This document shows positions 8,843 to 17,632 of a stretch of DNA of 64,000 bases, piece after piece. The position numbers and the translations under genes are program-made. Where the stretch lies: the NCBI GenBank assembly GCA_964604165.1, contig CAZRYF010000007.1, positions 1-64,000 of the forward strand, read 5' to 3'. The stretch is from JAYZDK01 sp964604165 (GTDB lineage: Bacteria; Myxococcota_A; UBA796; CAJQPC01). The notes under the pieces were generated by a model, which ran no database searches, was not told the DNA's origin, and saw only the letters and a program-made list of their open reading frames with translations. The first letter of the stretch is position 1; the number at the start of each line of letters is the position of its first letter.

Positions 8843-9880
8843 ATGCTTCTCGCCTCCCTTGTCTGCCTGATTCCCGCCGCCCAGGCGGATGCCCCGCAAC
8901 CTACAGTCCTGGTTCAGACCTGGGCCACTGCATGGGACCAGGATGAAAACGGCCAGTCTGACCCCAGCGGGTACGGCGATCCCGAGGACGATCCCGGCTT
9001 CAAGCTGCGCCGGGCACGCCTGGGCTTTGAGGGGGCCGAGGGGCCGCTTCACTACGGAATTGTCGTGGGAATGGGGGCGGCCTCCGATGGCATGACAGCC
9101 GAGGATGACAATGTCCGGGTGGTGGATGCCTACGGGGGCTGGCAGCTGCACTCGCACCTCGCGGTGCGGGCCGGTGTGCAGAAGGTTCCATTTGGCCGGG
9201 AACAGCTGTTGTCTGCCTCGGAGCTGACCTTTCAAGAACGCTCCGTGGCCTCCAACCACTTGACCCCGGGACGGGAGCTTGGTGTGGTGGCCGCAGGCGG
9301 CAGTGCCGGGCTTTCGGTGTCCATGGGCGCCTTCAACGGAAATGGATCTCTGCTGGGCGATGACAACGCCGGGGTGCTTCTAGCCACCCGGGCAAGCTTC
9401 AGCGGGGGAGATGGCGCCACGGATCGCACCTTTGGACATGTGGATGGGCTGGCCTGGAGCGTGGGGGTCAACGCGCTCTACGACGCCGATGTCTCCACCA
9501 ACGAGTTGGGCTTGGGGGCGGACCTGCTGGTCCGTGCGGGCGACCTTTCGGTTCTTGTGGAGGGACTCTCCCTGGCCCTGACCCCGGCGGACACAGCCCT
9601 GGCCGATCCCGCGGTGCTCGGGGAGACAAAGCGCCTGGGAGCCACCGTTCAGCTTGGCTACACGGTGGGAGACTGGGAGCCGGCCGTTCGGGCTGAGTGG
9701 TTTGACGAGGACACGGAGGCCGAGGACAACGGAGACCTGCTCCATGTTGTGGCCGGGGTCACCGGGCACTTTCTGGAAGACGCGGTGCGCGCCGGTGCGG
9801 GCTTCGTTCGACGAGAGGAGCTGGGCGGAAAATCCATTCCCAACGACACCGCCCGGATTTGGCTCCAATTTCGCTATTGA
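8843..9880 (+). CDS. Outer-membrane porin, phosphate-selective O/P type
   Basis: 345 residues. A short signal peptide ends near AAQADAPQP. The mature part shows alternating beta strands, a FKLRRARLGFEG block near residue 53, GVQKVPFGREQ near 114 and a final strand ending in WLQFRY with a C-terminal aromatic residue, all typical of OprO/OprP-like porins (Porin_O_P family). Ribosome site GGAG is six bases before ATG 8843. It would sit as a beta barrel in the outer membrane passing small anions or other solutes; selectivity cannot be read from sequence. The divergent neighbour is the PHP-domain lipoprotein, so a joint role in releasing and taking up phosphate is possible but inferred. Confidence 0.75.
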   Translation: MLLASLVCLIPAAQADAPQPTVLVQTWATAWDQDENGQSDPSGYGDPEDDPGFKLRRARLGFEGAEGPLHYGIVVGMGAASDGMTAEDDNVRVVDAYGGWQLHSHLAVRAGVQKVPFGREQLLSASELTFQERSVASNHLTPGRELGVVAAGGSAGLSVSMGAFNGNGSLLGDDNAGVLLATRASFSGGDGATDRTFGHVDGLAWSVGVNALYDADVSTNELGLGADLLVRAGDLSVLVEGLSLALTPADTALADPAVLGETKRLGATVQLGYTVGDWEPAVRAEWFDEDTEAEDNGDLLHVVAGVTGHFLEDAVRAGAGFVRREELGGKSIPNDTARIWLQFRY

Positions 9881-9969
9881 CGCGTCCAGACCCAGTCCTC
9901 ATGGGGGCAAGTACTTGTACCGATCGATCTGTGTAGGGCACAATGTAGGTGGACCCACCGGAGAATCGA

Positions 9970-10308
9970 ATGGCCATTCCTGGAATCCCAGGCGCACCGG
10001 AGCCCACTTTTCGCACGCGCGATCGGGAGTACGTGAGCCTGGACCGGCTCATCCAGGATGTGTGCACAGATCTGACGACGCGGGACATCTTTGTGGATGC
10101 ACCCGTCGCCAAGGCGGCCGTGCAGTGCGCCCGCCACTCGGTGCAAGGAGCTGAATCTCCTGGGCTTGATGGGCTCGCGAAGCGAGTCAGCGAAGATTTG
10201 CGTCGGGAGCGGGTGCTCCTGGTTCCGAGAGTTGTCCGGCAGGTGCTCTTGGCCTACGGACGAATCGTCTCCGAGCTCGACATTGCTGAGACCATCGACC
10301 AGCTATAG
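9970..10308 (+). CDS. Small uncharacterised protein upstream of serA-like gene
   Basis: 112 residues from ATG 9970, preceded by GGAG at 9960-9963 with six-base spacing. It is soluble and mostly helical, with a charged segment of RRERVLLVPRVVRQVLLAYG type in the second half. The first twelve residues are rich in proline and glycine. No family is recognised: there are no cysteine pairs, Walker motifs or membrane segments. It is followed after 23 bases by the dehydrogenase gene on the same strand, so the two are probably co-transcribed. It may be a small regulator or structural partner; no function is claimed. Confidence 0.6.
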   Translation: MAIPGIPGAPEPTFRTRDREYVSLDRLIQDVCTDLTTRDIFVDAPVAKAAVQCARHSVQGAESPGLDGLAKRVSEDLRRERVLLVPRVVRQVLLAYGRIVSELDIAETIDQL

Positions 10309-10331
10309 CAGTCGTTGGGGAGGGTCTCCAT

Positions 10332-11639
10332 TTGTCGCGCATCGTCACTGGCCCGCTGACCCGCGCCCTTGTGGTGGAGTCGCCGCACCTTCAGCTTGAC
10401 AAGGCCCTGGAGGAGGCGGGAATCGAGGTGGAGCGCCTGGCACACAGCCCGGGTGCGGCGGAGCTGGCCGAACGGCTCGCAGAGGGTGGCCACCAGCTGC
10501 TCTTCAAGCGCTCCCGTGTGCCTGTGGATGCAGCGGTCGTGCACGCGGCGAGAGACCTGGTGGCCATTCAGTTGTGTTGCATTGGAGATGACTCCATCGA
10601 CAAGGTGGCTTGTGCGGAGGCCGGTGTGCTGGTGTTCAATGACCCGGTGTCCAATGGACGCTCGGTGGTGGAGCTGGTGGCGGGGCACTTGATTGCTTTG
10701 GCCCGGGGGCTGTACCAGACCTACGAGGCCAGCCGAGGCGGTGTCTGGGAGAAGAGCGCAGTGGATCGGTGGGAGGTGAAGGGAAAGGTGCTCGGGGTGC
10801 TGGGGTTGGGACGTATCGGCAGGCAGGTAGCCCGCACGGCGGAGGCCCTGGGGATGGAGGTGTTGTTTCACGACAACCGACAGGTGGCCCAGGAGGTGGG
10901 GCTGGAGATGGGGTGGGAGCTCGCCGAGACGACGGAGGCGCTCTTCCGGGGGTCAGATGCGGTGACGGTCCACGTGTCTGCGGCCGATGCGAACGGCCTC
11001 AGCAATGAGGACTTCCTGGGGAGGGATCTCCTGGAGCAGCTTGGAGCGGACCGCCCGGAGAACAGTCCTCGGCTCTTTATCAACCTTGCTCGCGGATCCC
11101 TCATGCGCTCTGAAGATCTGCTTGGTGCTGTCGAGTCGGGGGCCGTTCGGCGGGCTGCCGTGGATGTCTTCCCGGATGAACCCATGGGCCGCACGGACCA
11201 GTGGGCCAATCCATACGCCGGGGAGCCCCGGGTGGCCACCACCCCGCACATTGGCGCAGCGACGCAAGAGGCGCAGCCGCGAATTGCCAGGCGCGTGGCC
11301 CACACCGCAGGCGGCTATGCCCGATCGGGGTCCATTCGGGACTGCGTGTTCTCCCCGCGCACCCAGATCTCCATGGCGGAGGAGTTGGACCAGCACACGC
11401 TGTTGCTGGTGCTCCACTCTACCGCCCGTGGAACCAAGAAGGCGCTGGATGACGCCATCTACGAGGCAGGGGCCAGCAACCTGCGATCCCAGCACCGGGA
11501 CTTTGCAAAGTGGGGGTTGGCGGTGGATGCCAACGTCCTGGACCGGCCCCTGACAGAGGAACAGCTACAACGAATCGTGGAGCGAACCGCGGAGGTCACC
11601 GGCGAGCAAGATGCCGTCCGCCTTGTGCGGCAGATTTAG
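10332..11639 (+). CDS. D-3-phosphoglycerate dehydrogenase-like 2-hydroxyacid dehydrogenase
   Basis: 435 residues with a TTG start at 10332, preceded by GGGAGGG. D-isomer 2-hydroxyacid dehydrogenases oxidise or reduce 2-hydroxy acids with NAD; the phosphoglycerate form starts serine synthesis. The NAD-binding motif GLGRIGRQVARTAEALGMEV is at about residues 157-176, the substrate arginine in NLARGS near 256, the acid in DVFPDEP near 279, and the catalytic histidine in TTPHIGAAT near 305. The last ~80 residues (HTLLLVLHSTARG onward) have the pattern of an ACT-like regulatory domain, as in serine-inhibited SerA. The length fits long SerA forms, but the substrate is inferred. The 3' end overlaps the convergent NYN gene by four bases. 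Confidence 0.85.
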   Translation: MSRIVTGPLTRALVVESPHLQLDKALEEAGIEVERLAHSPGAAELAERLAEGGHQLLFKRSRVPVDAAVVHAARDLVAIQLCCIGDDSIDKVACAEAGVLVFNDPVSNGRSVVELVAGHLIALARGLYQTYEASRGGVWEKSAVDRWEVKGKVLGVLGLGRIGRQVARTAEALGMEVLFHDNRQVAQEVGLEMGWELAETTEALFRGSDAVTVHVSAADANGLSNEDFLGRDLLEQLGADRPENSPRLFINLARGSLMRSEDLLGAVESGAVRRAAVDVFPDEPMGRTDQWANPYAGEPRVATTPHIGAATQEAQPRIARRVAHTAGGYARSGSIRDCVFSPRTQISMAEELDQHTLLLVLHSTARGTKKALDDAIYEAGASNLRSQHRDFAKWGLAVDANVLDRPLTEEQLQRIVERTAEVTGEQDAVRLVRQI

Positions 11640-12733
11640 GCCGCCTTCTTCTCGTCTGGATCCTCAGGGGACTCCATTCCCTGGAGCAGTTGACCAATAC
11701 GATGAACGGACTCGGCATCTCCCAGGAGAAGGGAAGCAATGGCTTCCGCCTCCTTTTTCACGTCCACGCCCTGGGCATGGAGGGCCTGAACATAGGCGTG
11801 ATCCAAGGTGTTGTGCACGGTCTCCACATCGCGGGTGGACAGCACAAATGGCGCCATGGGTGAACGGACGGGCTGCCCATCCGGGTGCAGCAACAGTCCG
11901 CTGTGTTGCATATCCCGAAGCACTGCCCTTACCTGGCGGCTCGCGAGGTTCGGTGCAGCATCCTTGAGCTGCCGCACCACGTCTTGTGTGACCCGGTTCA
12001 GGGTGCTGCGCTGGTTCTTGGCCTCCAGGGCCTGGACGTCATCAACGACCGCATCGCAGATGGTGCGTCGGAGAGCGGCGGTCAAGGGCTCCCTTCCTTG
12101 CTCCCGGAGGGTCTCATACAGCTCAAGCACACGGCCGGTGTGCTTCTTGGCGGTCCCGGGATGTTCAGGGAGACGGACTTTTCGGCTCTCCCGCGCGGGT
12201 TCAGCACGCAAGGTGATCTTCTCCGTTCGAGGACTGCGCCTCCTCCCGCGGGTCGGGGGCCTGTCTCGCAACAGGGAGTCGTAGAAGATGAACTCGTCTG
12301 ATGCCTCCACAATCATACGAGACGTGCTCCCTCGGGTCCCACACCCGATCACCCACTTGTTCAGCTCCTTGAGCTTGTGGATAAGGGGGGAAAAATCCGA
12401 GTCGCCGGAGATCACCACAAAGGTGTCCACATACTCCTTTGTGTAGGCAAGCTCCATGCCGTCTACCACCAGGGCGATGTCCGCCCAATTCTTCGTGTTG
12501 CCTCCATGGGAGGAAAGCTCAAACAGGGAAATGCCCTCCCGCATCATGTTTTGCCTGTACCGGGCAAACCGGCCCCAGTCCGCGTAGGAGCGGGCCACAA
12601 GTACGCGACCCATACTCTTGAAACGGTCCATGACCAGGGAAATGTCCAGGCGGCCGAGCCCTTCCTTTTCGCAACCGGCCACAATGTTCTCAAAATCAAT
12701 CAACACCGCCAGGTTTCTTTCCAAGGTGCCCAT
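11636..12733 (-). CDS. NYN-domain (LabA/DUF88-like) RNase-type protein with OST-HTH-like tail
   Basis: 365 residues. The N-terminal NYN domain (PIN-like nuclease fold) spans about residues 6-155: LIDFENI with acidic D13, a WADIALVVDGM block and SGDSDFSPLI near 110 carry the acidic residues that bind metal in this family; GCGTRGSTSR follows. Residues ~190-280 form a helical, winged-helix-like region compatible with an OST-HTH/LOTUS RNA-binding module (TICDAVVDDVQALEAK, then LASRQVRAVLRDMQHSGLLL). NYN plus OST-HTH is a known bacterial arrangement linked to RNA processing. The linker after residue 160 is basic. Convergent with the serA-like gene. RNase activity is inferred from family. Confidence 0.8.
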   Translation of the reverse strand: MGTLERNLAVLIDFENIVAGCEKEGLGRLDISLVMDRFKSMGRVLVARSYADWGRFARYRQNMMREGISLFELSSHGGNTKNWADIALVVDGMELAYTKEYVDTFVVISGDSDFSPLIHKLKELNKWVIGCGTRGSTSRMIVEASDEFIFYDSLLRDRPPTRGRRRSPRTEKITLRAEPARESRKVRLPEHPGTAKKHTGRVLELYETLREQGREPLTAALRRTICDAVVDDVQALEAKNQRSTLNRVTQDVVRQLKDAAPNLASRQVRAVLRDMQHSGLLLHPDGQPVRSPMAPFVLSTRDVETVHNTLDHAYVQALHAQGVDVKKEAEAIASLLLGDAESVHRIGQLLQGMESPEDPDEKKAA

Positions 12734-12916
12734 CCTGCGTGAGGCGCTCGCTTTGGCGCGGAAGAGGGAGGAGTAAGGGGTTCACCCCATCCCTTTGTTC
12801 CTTGTCGGATCATGTGGAACATCCTTGACCTGTGTTCACACGGATTGGCTTCTCCTGGGGGCTCTTGCGCGAGCCGGGGGTCGGGTTACCCAGCCGAAGC
12901 GGATTTGTTCCGTTGT

Positions 12917-12988
12917 TGGGGCGTCGACAAGTGGTAAGTCACCGGTTTTTGGTACCGGCATTCGTAGGTTCGATCCCTACCGCCCCAA
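12917..12988 (+). tRNA. tRNA-Gln (anticodon TTG)
   Basis: A full cloverleaf can be folded: acceptor TGGGGCG pairs with CGCCCCA (seven pairs), D arm GAC-AAGTGGTAA-GTC, anticodon arm CCGGT-TTTTGGT-ACCGG with TTG at the anticodon position, variable CATTC, T arm GTAGG-TTCGATC-CCTAC, discriminator A. It is 72 bases long. The U1-A72 end pair is typical of tRNA-Gln. The 3' CCA is not encoded (CCC follows). It ends only 30 bases before the prs start codon, so both may share a transcript. Confidence 0.95.
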
Positions 12989-13018
12989 CCCCTCTCCCAA
13001 GGCATTGGAGCATCACAG

Positions 13019-13969
13019 ATGTACGGACCCATCAAGCTGTTCAGTGGCAGTTCGAACCCCAACCTGACGGAGGCCATCGCGAGCCACCTGGGCATGGAGG
13101 TGGGAGAGGCCAAGCTGGGCCGGTTCTCCGACGGCGAGATCCAGGTGGAGATCAACGACAACGTTCGGGGGAGGGACGTCTTCTTGGTGCAGTCCACCTG
13201 CAACCCCGCCAACGATCACATCATGGAGCTCTTGATCATGGCGGACGCGTGCAAGCGGTCCAGCGCGGGTCGGCTTACCGCCGTGGTTCCTTACTATGGT
13301 TACGGTCGTCAGGACCGAAAGGCTGCGCCCCGAGCCCCGATTACCGCCAAGCTTGTGGCCGACGTGATGACCCGGGCCGGCGTGGATCGGGTCCTGACAA
13401 TTGACCTTCATGCCGGGCAGATTCAAGGCTTTTTCGATATTCCCGTGGACAACCTGTACGCCTCCCGGAACCTGATCCCGTTCCTTCGAAAGGAGCTGGG
13501 CAGCTCCGAAGACCTGGTCATGGTCTCTCCGGATGCGGGGGGGGTGGAGCGGGCCAGGGCGTACGCAAAGCGTCTCGGCGCAGGCCTGGCCATTGTGGAC
13601 AAGCGGCGTTCCCGCCCCAACGAGTCCAGCGTGATGCACATCATTGGAGATGTGGAGGGCAAACGAGCGGTTCTGGTGGACGACATGATCGACACGGCGG
13701 GCACACTGGCAGGCGCAGCCCAGGCCCTGGTGGAGACTGGCGGTGCCGCAAGCGTGGTGTCGGTGGCCACCCACGGGGTTCTGTCCGGGCCGGCAGTCAC
13801 CCGCCTTGCGGAGAGTGTGATTGAGACCATCTATGTGACCGACACGATCCCGTTGGGCGAGTCCGCCGCCGCCCTGGACAAAATCCGGGTGCTGCCCATC
13901 GCGGATCTACTGGGCAAGGCGATTCGGTCCATTCACGAAGCCGACTCGGTTTCCAGACTGTTCTTGTAG
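13019..13969 (+). CDS. prs: Ribose-phosphate pyrophosphokinase (PRPP synthetase)
   Basis: 316 residues, standard for class I Prs. The cytoplasmic enzyme makes PRPP from ribose 5-phosphate and ATP for purine, pyrimidine, NAD, histidine and tryptophan synthesis. The N-terminus LFSGSSNPNLTEAIASHLG, the ATP/flexible-loop YYGYGRQDRKAAPRAPITAK near residue 92, DLHAGQIQGFFDIPVDNL near 128 and the PRPP-binding VLVDDMIDTAGTL near 218 are all intact. GGAG lies 10 bases before ATG 13019. It follows tRNA-Gln and precedes rplY (L25) and pth, a common bacterial order. Confidence 0.97.
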   Translation: MYGPIKLFSGSSNPNLTEAIASHLGMEVGEAKLGRFSDGEIQVEINDNVRGRDVFLVQSTCNPANDHIMELLIMADACKRSSAGRLTAVVPYYGYGRQDRKAAPRAPITAKLVADVMTRAGVDRVLTIDLHAGQIQGFFDIPVDNLYASRNLIPFLRKELGSSEDLVMVSPDAGGVERARAYAKRLGAGLAIVDKRRSRPNESSVMHIIGDVEGKRAVLVDDMIDTAGTLAGAAQALVETGGAASVVSVATHGVLSGPAVTRLAESVIETIYVTDTIPLGESAAALDKIRVLPIADLLGKAIRSIHEADSVSRLFL

Positions 13970-13981
13970 GCCTCTTGTGGC

Positions 13982-14010
13982 TTGACAGGCACCCAGCCGG
14001 TGCATAGAAA
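13982..14010 (+). promoter_or_regulatory. Candidate sigma-70 promoter for rplY-pth-hppA
   Basis: TTGACA at 13982-13987 (perfect -35) is followed after 17 bases by TAGAAA at 14005-14010 (four of six matches to TATAAT). It sits 12 bases after the prs stop and about 150 bases before the rplY start, leaving a long 5' leader. The leader contains GC-rich potential stems but no riboswitch that I recognise. Confidence 0.5.
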
Positions 14011-14168
14011 GGCCCCGCTTCGGCAGCGAGAGCCAGTCTCTCCAACGCCGACCCCTGCGGTGTCGGGCCAAATGGCCCCAGAGTCCAAGACACAGCAGGC
14101 GGTGCCTGGATTCTCTCCCGGCGGCGATCCCTTGTGGCGAGTGGGCTCCGCACGAAAGGATCCGAACC

Positions 14169-14837
14169 ATGGAAGCTCAAACGTTCCCCGTCCAGGCACG
14201 CACCGCCTTCGGCAAAGGCGCCGCACGAAAGCTCCGCAGCAAAGGATTGATTCCCGGGGTGATCTACCGCGCAGGGGGCGAGCCCACCCACGTGAGTCTG
14301 GATCCCCATGCGCTTCGCAGTCTCTACAAGAACATTGGAAACCCCAACGTCTTGATCTCCCTGGACGTGGATGGCAGCAGCTTTACCTGTCTGCTCAAGG
14401 ACGCGGACAAGCACCCGGTGTCCCGGAAGTTGTTCCACGTGGACTTCTACGAGGTGGATGCCAAGGAACCGGTCACGGTGGAAGTGCCAGTGACGACGTC
14501 GGGGGTTTCCAAAGGCGCCGCCCTGGGTGGACGAATCCGCGTGTTGCGGCACACCGTGCGCATCACCGCCAAGCCCGGCGACATTCCCGCAGAGATCTCG
14601 GTGGATGTGACCGAGCTGGATGTGGGCATGGTGGTCACCGCCGGTGATCTGGACCTTCCAGACGGATGCGTCGTGGCAATGGAAGACAGCCTGAACCTGC
14701 TCCGGTGCATCGGGAAGCGGGCCGAGTTGGTGGTTGAGTCGACGGCGCTGCTTGACGGCGACGAAGGCCTGGCCGAAGGCGAAGAGGGAGCCGGAGAAGG
14801 TGCCGATGAAGGCGCGGAAGCAGGCGACGAGGGCTGA
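14169..14837 (+). CDS. rplY: 50S ribosomal protein L25 (long, CTC-type)
   Basis: 222 residues, the long general-stress/CTC form rather than the 94-residue enterobacterial form. The 5S-rRNA-binding N-terminal domain (about residues 1-95: ARTAFGKGAARKLRSKGLIP, then HPVSRKLFHVDFYEV) is followed by the TL5/CTC beta domain (about 96-185). The last ~25 residues are an acidic, low-complexity tail of E, G, A and D. It binds 5S rRNA in the large subunit. The end overlaps the start of pth by 32 bases, which indicates translational coupling. Confidence 0.95.
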   Translation: MEAQTFPVQARTAFGKGAARKLRSKGLIPGVIYRAGGEPTHVSLDPHALRSLYKNIGNPNVLISLDVDGSSFTCLLKDADKHPVSRKLFHVDFYEVDAKEPVTVEVPVTTSGVSKGAALGGRIRVLRHTVRITAKPGDIPAEISVDVTELDVGMVVTAGDLDLPDGCVVAMEDSLNLLRCIGKRAELVVESTALLDGDEGLAEGEEGAGEGADEGAEAGDEG

Positions 14838-15501
14838 TCCGTTGTATTTCGTCGCAGGATTGGGAAACCCGGGCTCCAAGTACGAGGACACGCGACACAA
14901 TGTCGGGTTCCTGGTGCTGGACGAGCTTGCACGCCGCTGGGGGCTGGAGGTGGTGAAGCCACAATTCGGTGCGTTGACGGCCCAAGGTGCGATCCGTGAT
15001 GAGAAGACCGTCCTGTTGAAGCCCCAGCAGTTCATGAACAAATCGGGTCATCCCACCCGCTCAGTCGTTTCCTGGTTCAAGGCCCAGACCGAGTCACTGA
15101 TTGTGGTGCACGATGATGTGGACCTCGCCTTTGGCTCCATTCGGGTCAAGCAGGGCGGCGGCCATGGGGGCCACAACGGTCTTCGTGACATCGACCGCCA
15201 CATGGAGAGCCGTGACTACATCCGGGTGCGGGTCGGCGTGAGTCGGCCCCCGGAGCACTGGGAGACCGCCGACTATGTGCTGGGGCGGTGGAGCCCAGAC
15301 CAACGAGAAGGACTCGATGTCGTCGTGGGCCGTGCGGCCGATGCGGTGGAGCACATTCTCGTGCAGGGCGTCTCGGATGCCCAGAACCATTTCAATGAGA
15401 AGGAACGTGGGCCTGCCGACGTTTCCCTCCCCCGTGATGGGGCCCTGCGGCCTCATATGTCGAAGCTGTTTTCCCCGTCCCCCCTGGGACTCGGAGGTTG
15501 A
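14806..15501 (+). CDS. pth: Peptidyl-tRNA hydrolase
   Basis: 231 residues. It releases peptides from prematurely dissociated peptidyl-tRNA in the cytoplasm. GLGNPGSKYEDTRHNVGF near residues 18-35 includes the catalytic histidine; the FMNKSG loop, HDDVDLAFGSIRVKQGGGHG and HNGLRDID complete the signature. Start ATG 14806 is chosen because GGAGAAGG lies just upstream and the N-terminal extension before GLGNPG is then short; the open frame also runs further 5' inside rplY. The ~40 residues after the hydrolase core are not conserved family sequence. The gene ends two bases before the hppA start. Confidence 0.95.
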   Translation: MKARKQATRADPLYFVAGLGNPGSKYEDTRHNVGFLVLDELARRWGLEVVKPQFGALTAQGAIRDEKTVLLKPQQFMNKSGHPTRSVVSWFKAQTESLIVVHDDVDLAFGSIRVKQGGGHGGHNGLRDIDRHMESRDYIRVRVGVSRPPEHWETADYVLGRWSPDQREGLDVVVGRAADAVEHILVQGVSDAQNHFNEKERGPADVSLPRDGALRPHMSKLFSPSPLGLGG

Positions 15502-15502
15502 T

Positions 15503-17596
15503 GTGGATTCCCTCGCTGTAGCTGTACCTGGAACCGGGGTCTTGGCGCTTGCCTTTGCCTTTTGGAAGGCCTCCTGGGTCAAGAAGCAACCTGCCGGTGA
15601 TGCTGGAATGCAAGAAATTGCAAACCAGATCCAGGAGGGCGCCATGGCGTTCCTCGCACGGGAGTACAAGGTGCTCGCGGGGTTTGTGGTGGTTGTGGCC
15701 ATCTTGCTGGGAGCGGTCAACGCCACCGGTGAGGCCCAGAGCCCCCTGATTGCGTTTTCCTTTGTCATGGGCGCCTGCGCCTCCGGCCTGGCCGGGTACA
15801 TCGGCATGCGGGTGGCCACGAACGCGAACGTTCGCACGACGGCGGCAGCCACCAAGGGGCTCTCCGAAGCCTTGCAGGTGGCGTTTTCCGGCGGGGCGGT
15901 CATGGGCCTGAGCGTGGTCGGCCTCGCGATTATCGGTCTGGGCGGCCTTTGGAGTCTCTACATGGGCATGTGGGGGGACAATCCCGCCAAGGTGCTCAAC
16001 GTCATGACTGGCTTTTCCATGGGCGCCTCCTCCATCGCATTGTTTGCCCGGGTGGGCGGCGGCATCTACACCAAGGCAGCGGACGTGGGTGCGGACCTTG
16101 TCGGCAAGGTGGAGAGCGGCCTTCCCGAAGATGACCCCCGCAATCCTGCGGTAATTGCGGACAACGTCGGCGACAACGTCGGGGATGTGGCGGGCATGGG
16201 GGCGGACCTCTTCGAGTCCTACGTGGGTGCCATTATCGGCGCCATGGTCCTCGCCCTTGGCTTTGAGGCCACGAGCGGCGGCAACCTGAACGCCATCATC
16301 CTGCCCATGCTCATCGCGGCGGCTGGAATCCTGTGCTCCATTGTGGGCACCTTCTTCGTGCGCACCAAGGAAGGTGGCAACCCCCAACACGCCCTGGACA
16401 CCGGGGCCTTTGGGGCTGCCGGCGTCATGGCCATCCTGACTTTTGTGTTGGCCGAGAAGTTGTGGCCGGCCACCGGGACGGGTGCCGTCACTGCAACGGA
16501 CGTGGGCATTGCTACCGTGGTCGGCTTGGTGACCGGCGTGGGCGTGGGCATGATCACCTCCTACTACTGTTCCATGGGCAAGAAGCCAGTCATGAGCATC
16601 GCTGAACAGTGCAAGACCGGAACTGCCACCAACATCATCGCGGGTCTCGGCGTGGGCATGCAGTCCACTGCCATTCCAGTGCTCCTCATCGCGGTGGGTG
16701 TGGTGGTGGCGAACCAGTTTGCTGGCTTGTACGGCGTAGCCATTGCAGCCCTGGGCATGCTGTCCACCACGGGAATTCAGCTCGCGGTGGATGCTTACGG
16801 CCCCATCGCGGACAACGCTGGGGGGATTGCCGAAATGTCCCGGCAGGAGCCCGTGGTGCGCGAGCGTACGGACACCCTGGATGCTGTGGGGAACACCACC
16901 GCCGCCATTGGAAAGGGCTTTGCCATTGCCAGTGCAGCCATGACAGCACTCGCGCTGTTCGCTGCCTTTATTCAACAGTCCGGAATCGATGGCATCGACA
17001 TCTCCCGCCCCGTGGTGATGTCCGGTCTCTTCGTGGGCGGCATGCTGCCTTTCCTGTTCTCTTCCATGGCCATGAACGCGGTGGGTGAAGCGGCCATGGA
17101 GATGATCACTGAGGTTCGTCGCCAGTTCCGTGAGATTCCAGGGCTTCTGGAAGGAACCGCAAAGCCGGACACCGCTCGGTGTGTGGATATCTCCACCACA
17201 GCAGCGCTCAAGCGCATGATGCTTCCCGGTGCCATGGCCGTGATCACGCCGGTGCTCATCGGCTTTCTATTGGGCCCGGAAGCCCTGGGTGGCACCCTGG
17301 CCGGTGTGACGGTCTGCGGCGTGTTGATGGCCATCTTCATGTCCAATGCAGGGGGCGCCTGGGACAATGCCAAGAAGTCCTTTGAGGGCGGCGGCTACAC
17401 CATGGAAGACGGTTCGGTCCACGAAAAGGGCAGCGATGCCCACACGGCCGCAGTGGTCGGTGACACGGTGGGCGACCCCTTCAAGGACACTGCGGGCCCC
17501 TCCCTCAACATCCTTGTGAAGCTGATGGCGGTGGTCTCGCTTGTCATCGCCCCCCTCATCGCAACGGACTCTTTCACAGCCTTCCTGAATTTCTAG
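15503..17596 (+). CDS. hppA: Membrane-bound ion-pumping pyrophosphatase, K+-dependent type
   Basis: 697 residues with GTG start 15503 (GGAGG five bases upstream; start set at the first hydrophobic segment). This 16-helix integral membrane enzyme couples pyrophosphate hydrolysis to export of H+ or Na+. The catalytic loop DVGADLVGKVE lies near residue 196 and DNVGDNVGDVAGMGADLFES near 220. The diagnostic GNTTAAIGKGF motif has alanine where K+-independent enzymes have lysine, so this one should be K+-stimulated. Whether it moves Na+ or H+ cannot be decided here. It is set between pth and rpsF, an unusual place, and would recycle pyrophosphate from the surrounding translation and replication machinery. 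Confidence 0.95.
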   Translation: MDSLAVAVPGTGVLALAFAFWKASWVKKQPAGDAGMQEIANQIQEGAMAFLAREYKVLAGFVVVVAILLGAVNATGEAQSPLIAFSFVMGACASGLAGYIGMRVATNANVRTTAAATKGLSEALQVAFSGGAVMGLSVVGLAIIGLGGLWSLYMGMWGDNPAKVLNVMTGFSMGASSIALFARVGGGIYTKAADVGADLVGKVESGLPEDDPRNPAVIADNVGDNVGDVAGMGADLFESYVGAIIGAMVLALGFEATSGGNLNAIILPMLIAAAGILCSIVGTFFVRTKEGGNPQHALDTGAFGAAGVMAILTFVLAEKLWPATGTGAVTATDVGIATVVGLVTGVGVGMITSYYCSMGKKPVMSIAEQCKTGTATNIIAGLGVGMQSTAIPVLLIAVGVVVANQFAGLYGVAIAALGMLSTTGIQLAVDAYGPIADNAGGIAEMSRQEPVVRERTDTLDAVGNTTAAIGKGFAIASAAMTALALFAAFIQQSGIDGIDISRPVVMSGLFVGGMLPFLFSSMAMNAVGEAAMEMITEVRRQFREIPGLLEGTAKPDTARCVDISTTAALKRMMLPGAMAVITPVLIGFLLGPEALGGTLAGVTVCGVLMAIFMSNAGGAWDNAKKSFEGGGYTMEDGSVHEKGSDAHTAAVVGDTVGDPFKDTAGPSLNILVKLMAVVSLVIAPLIATDSFTAFLNF

Positions 17597-17632
17597 ACTT
17601 TTCTCGCACCGGCCAGCTTGCCGGGAGGAACC

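Noticed and set aside
13797..15041. Minus-strand open frame opposite prs, rplY and pth
   Set aside because: It crosses three well-identified genes and their spacers, and has no ribosome site or motif.
15392..16975. Long minus-strand open frame (527 codons) opposite hppA
   Set aside because: It is a shadow of the GC-rich hppA frame, rich in H/G/A with no family motif; hppA is unmistakable.
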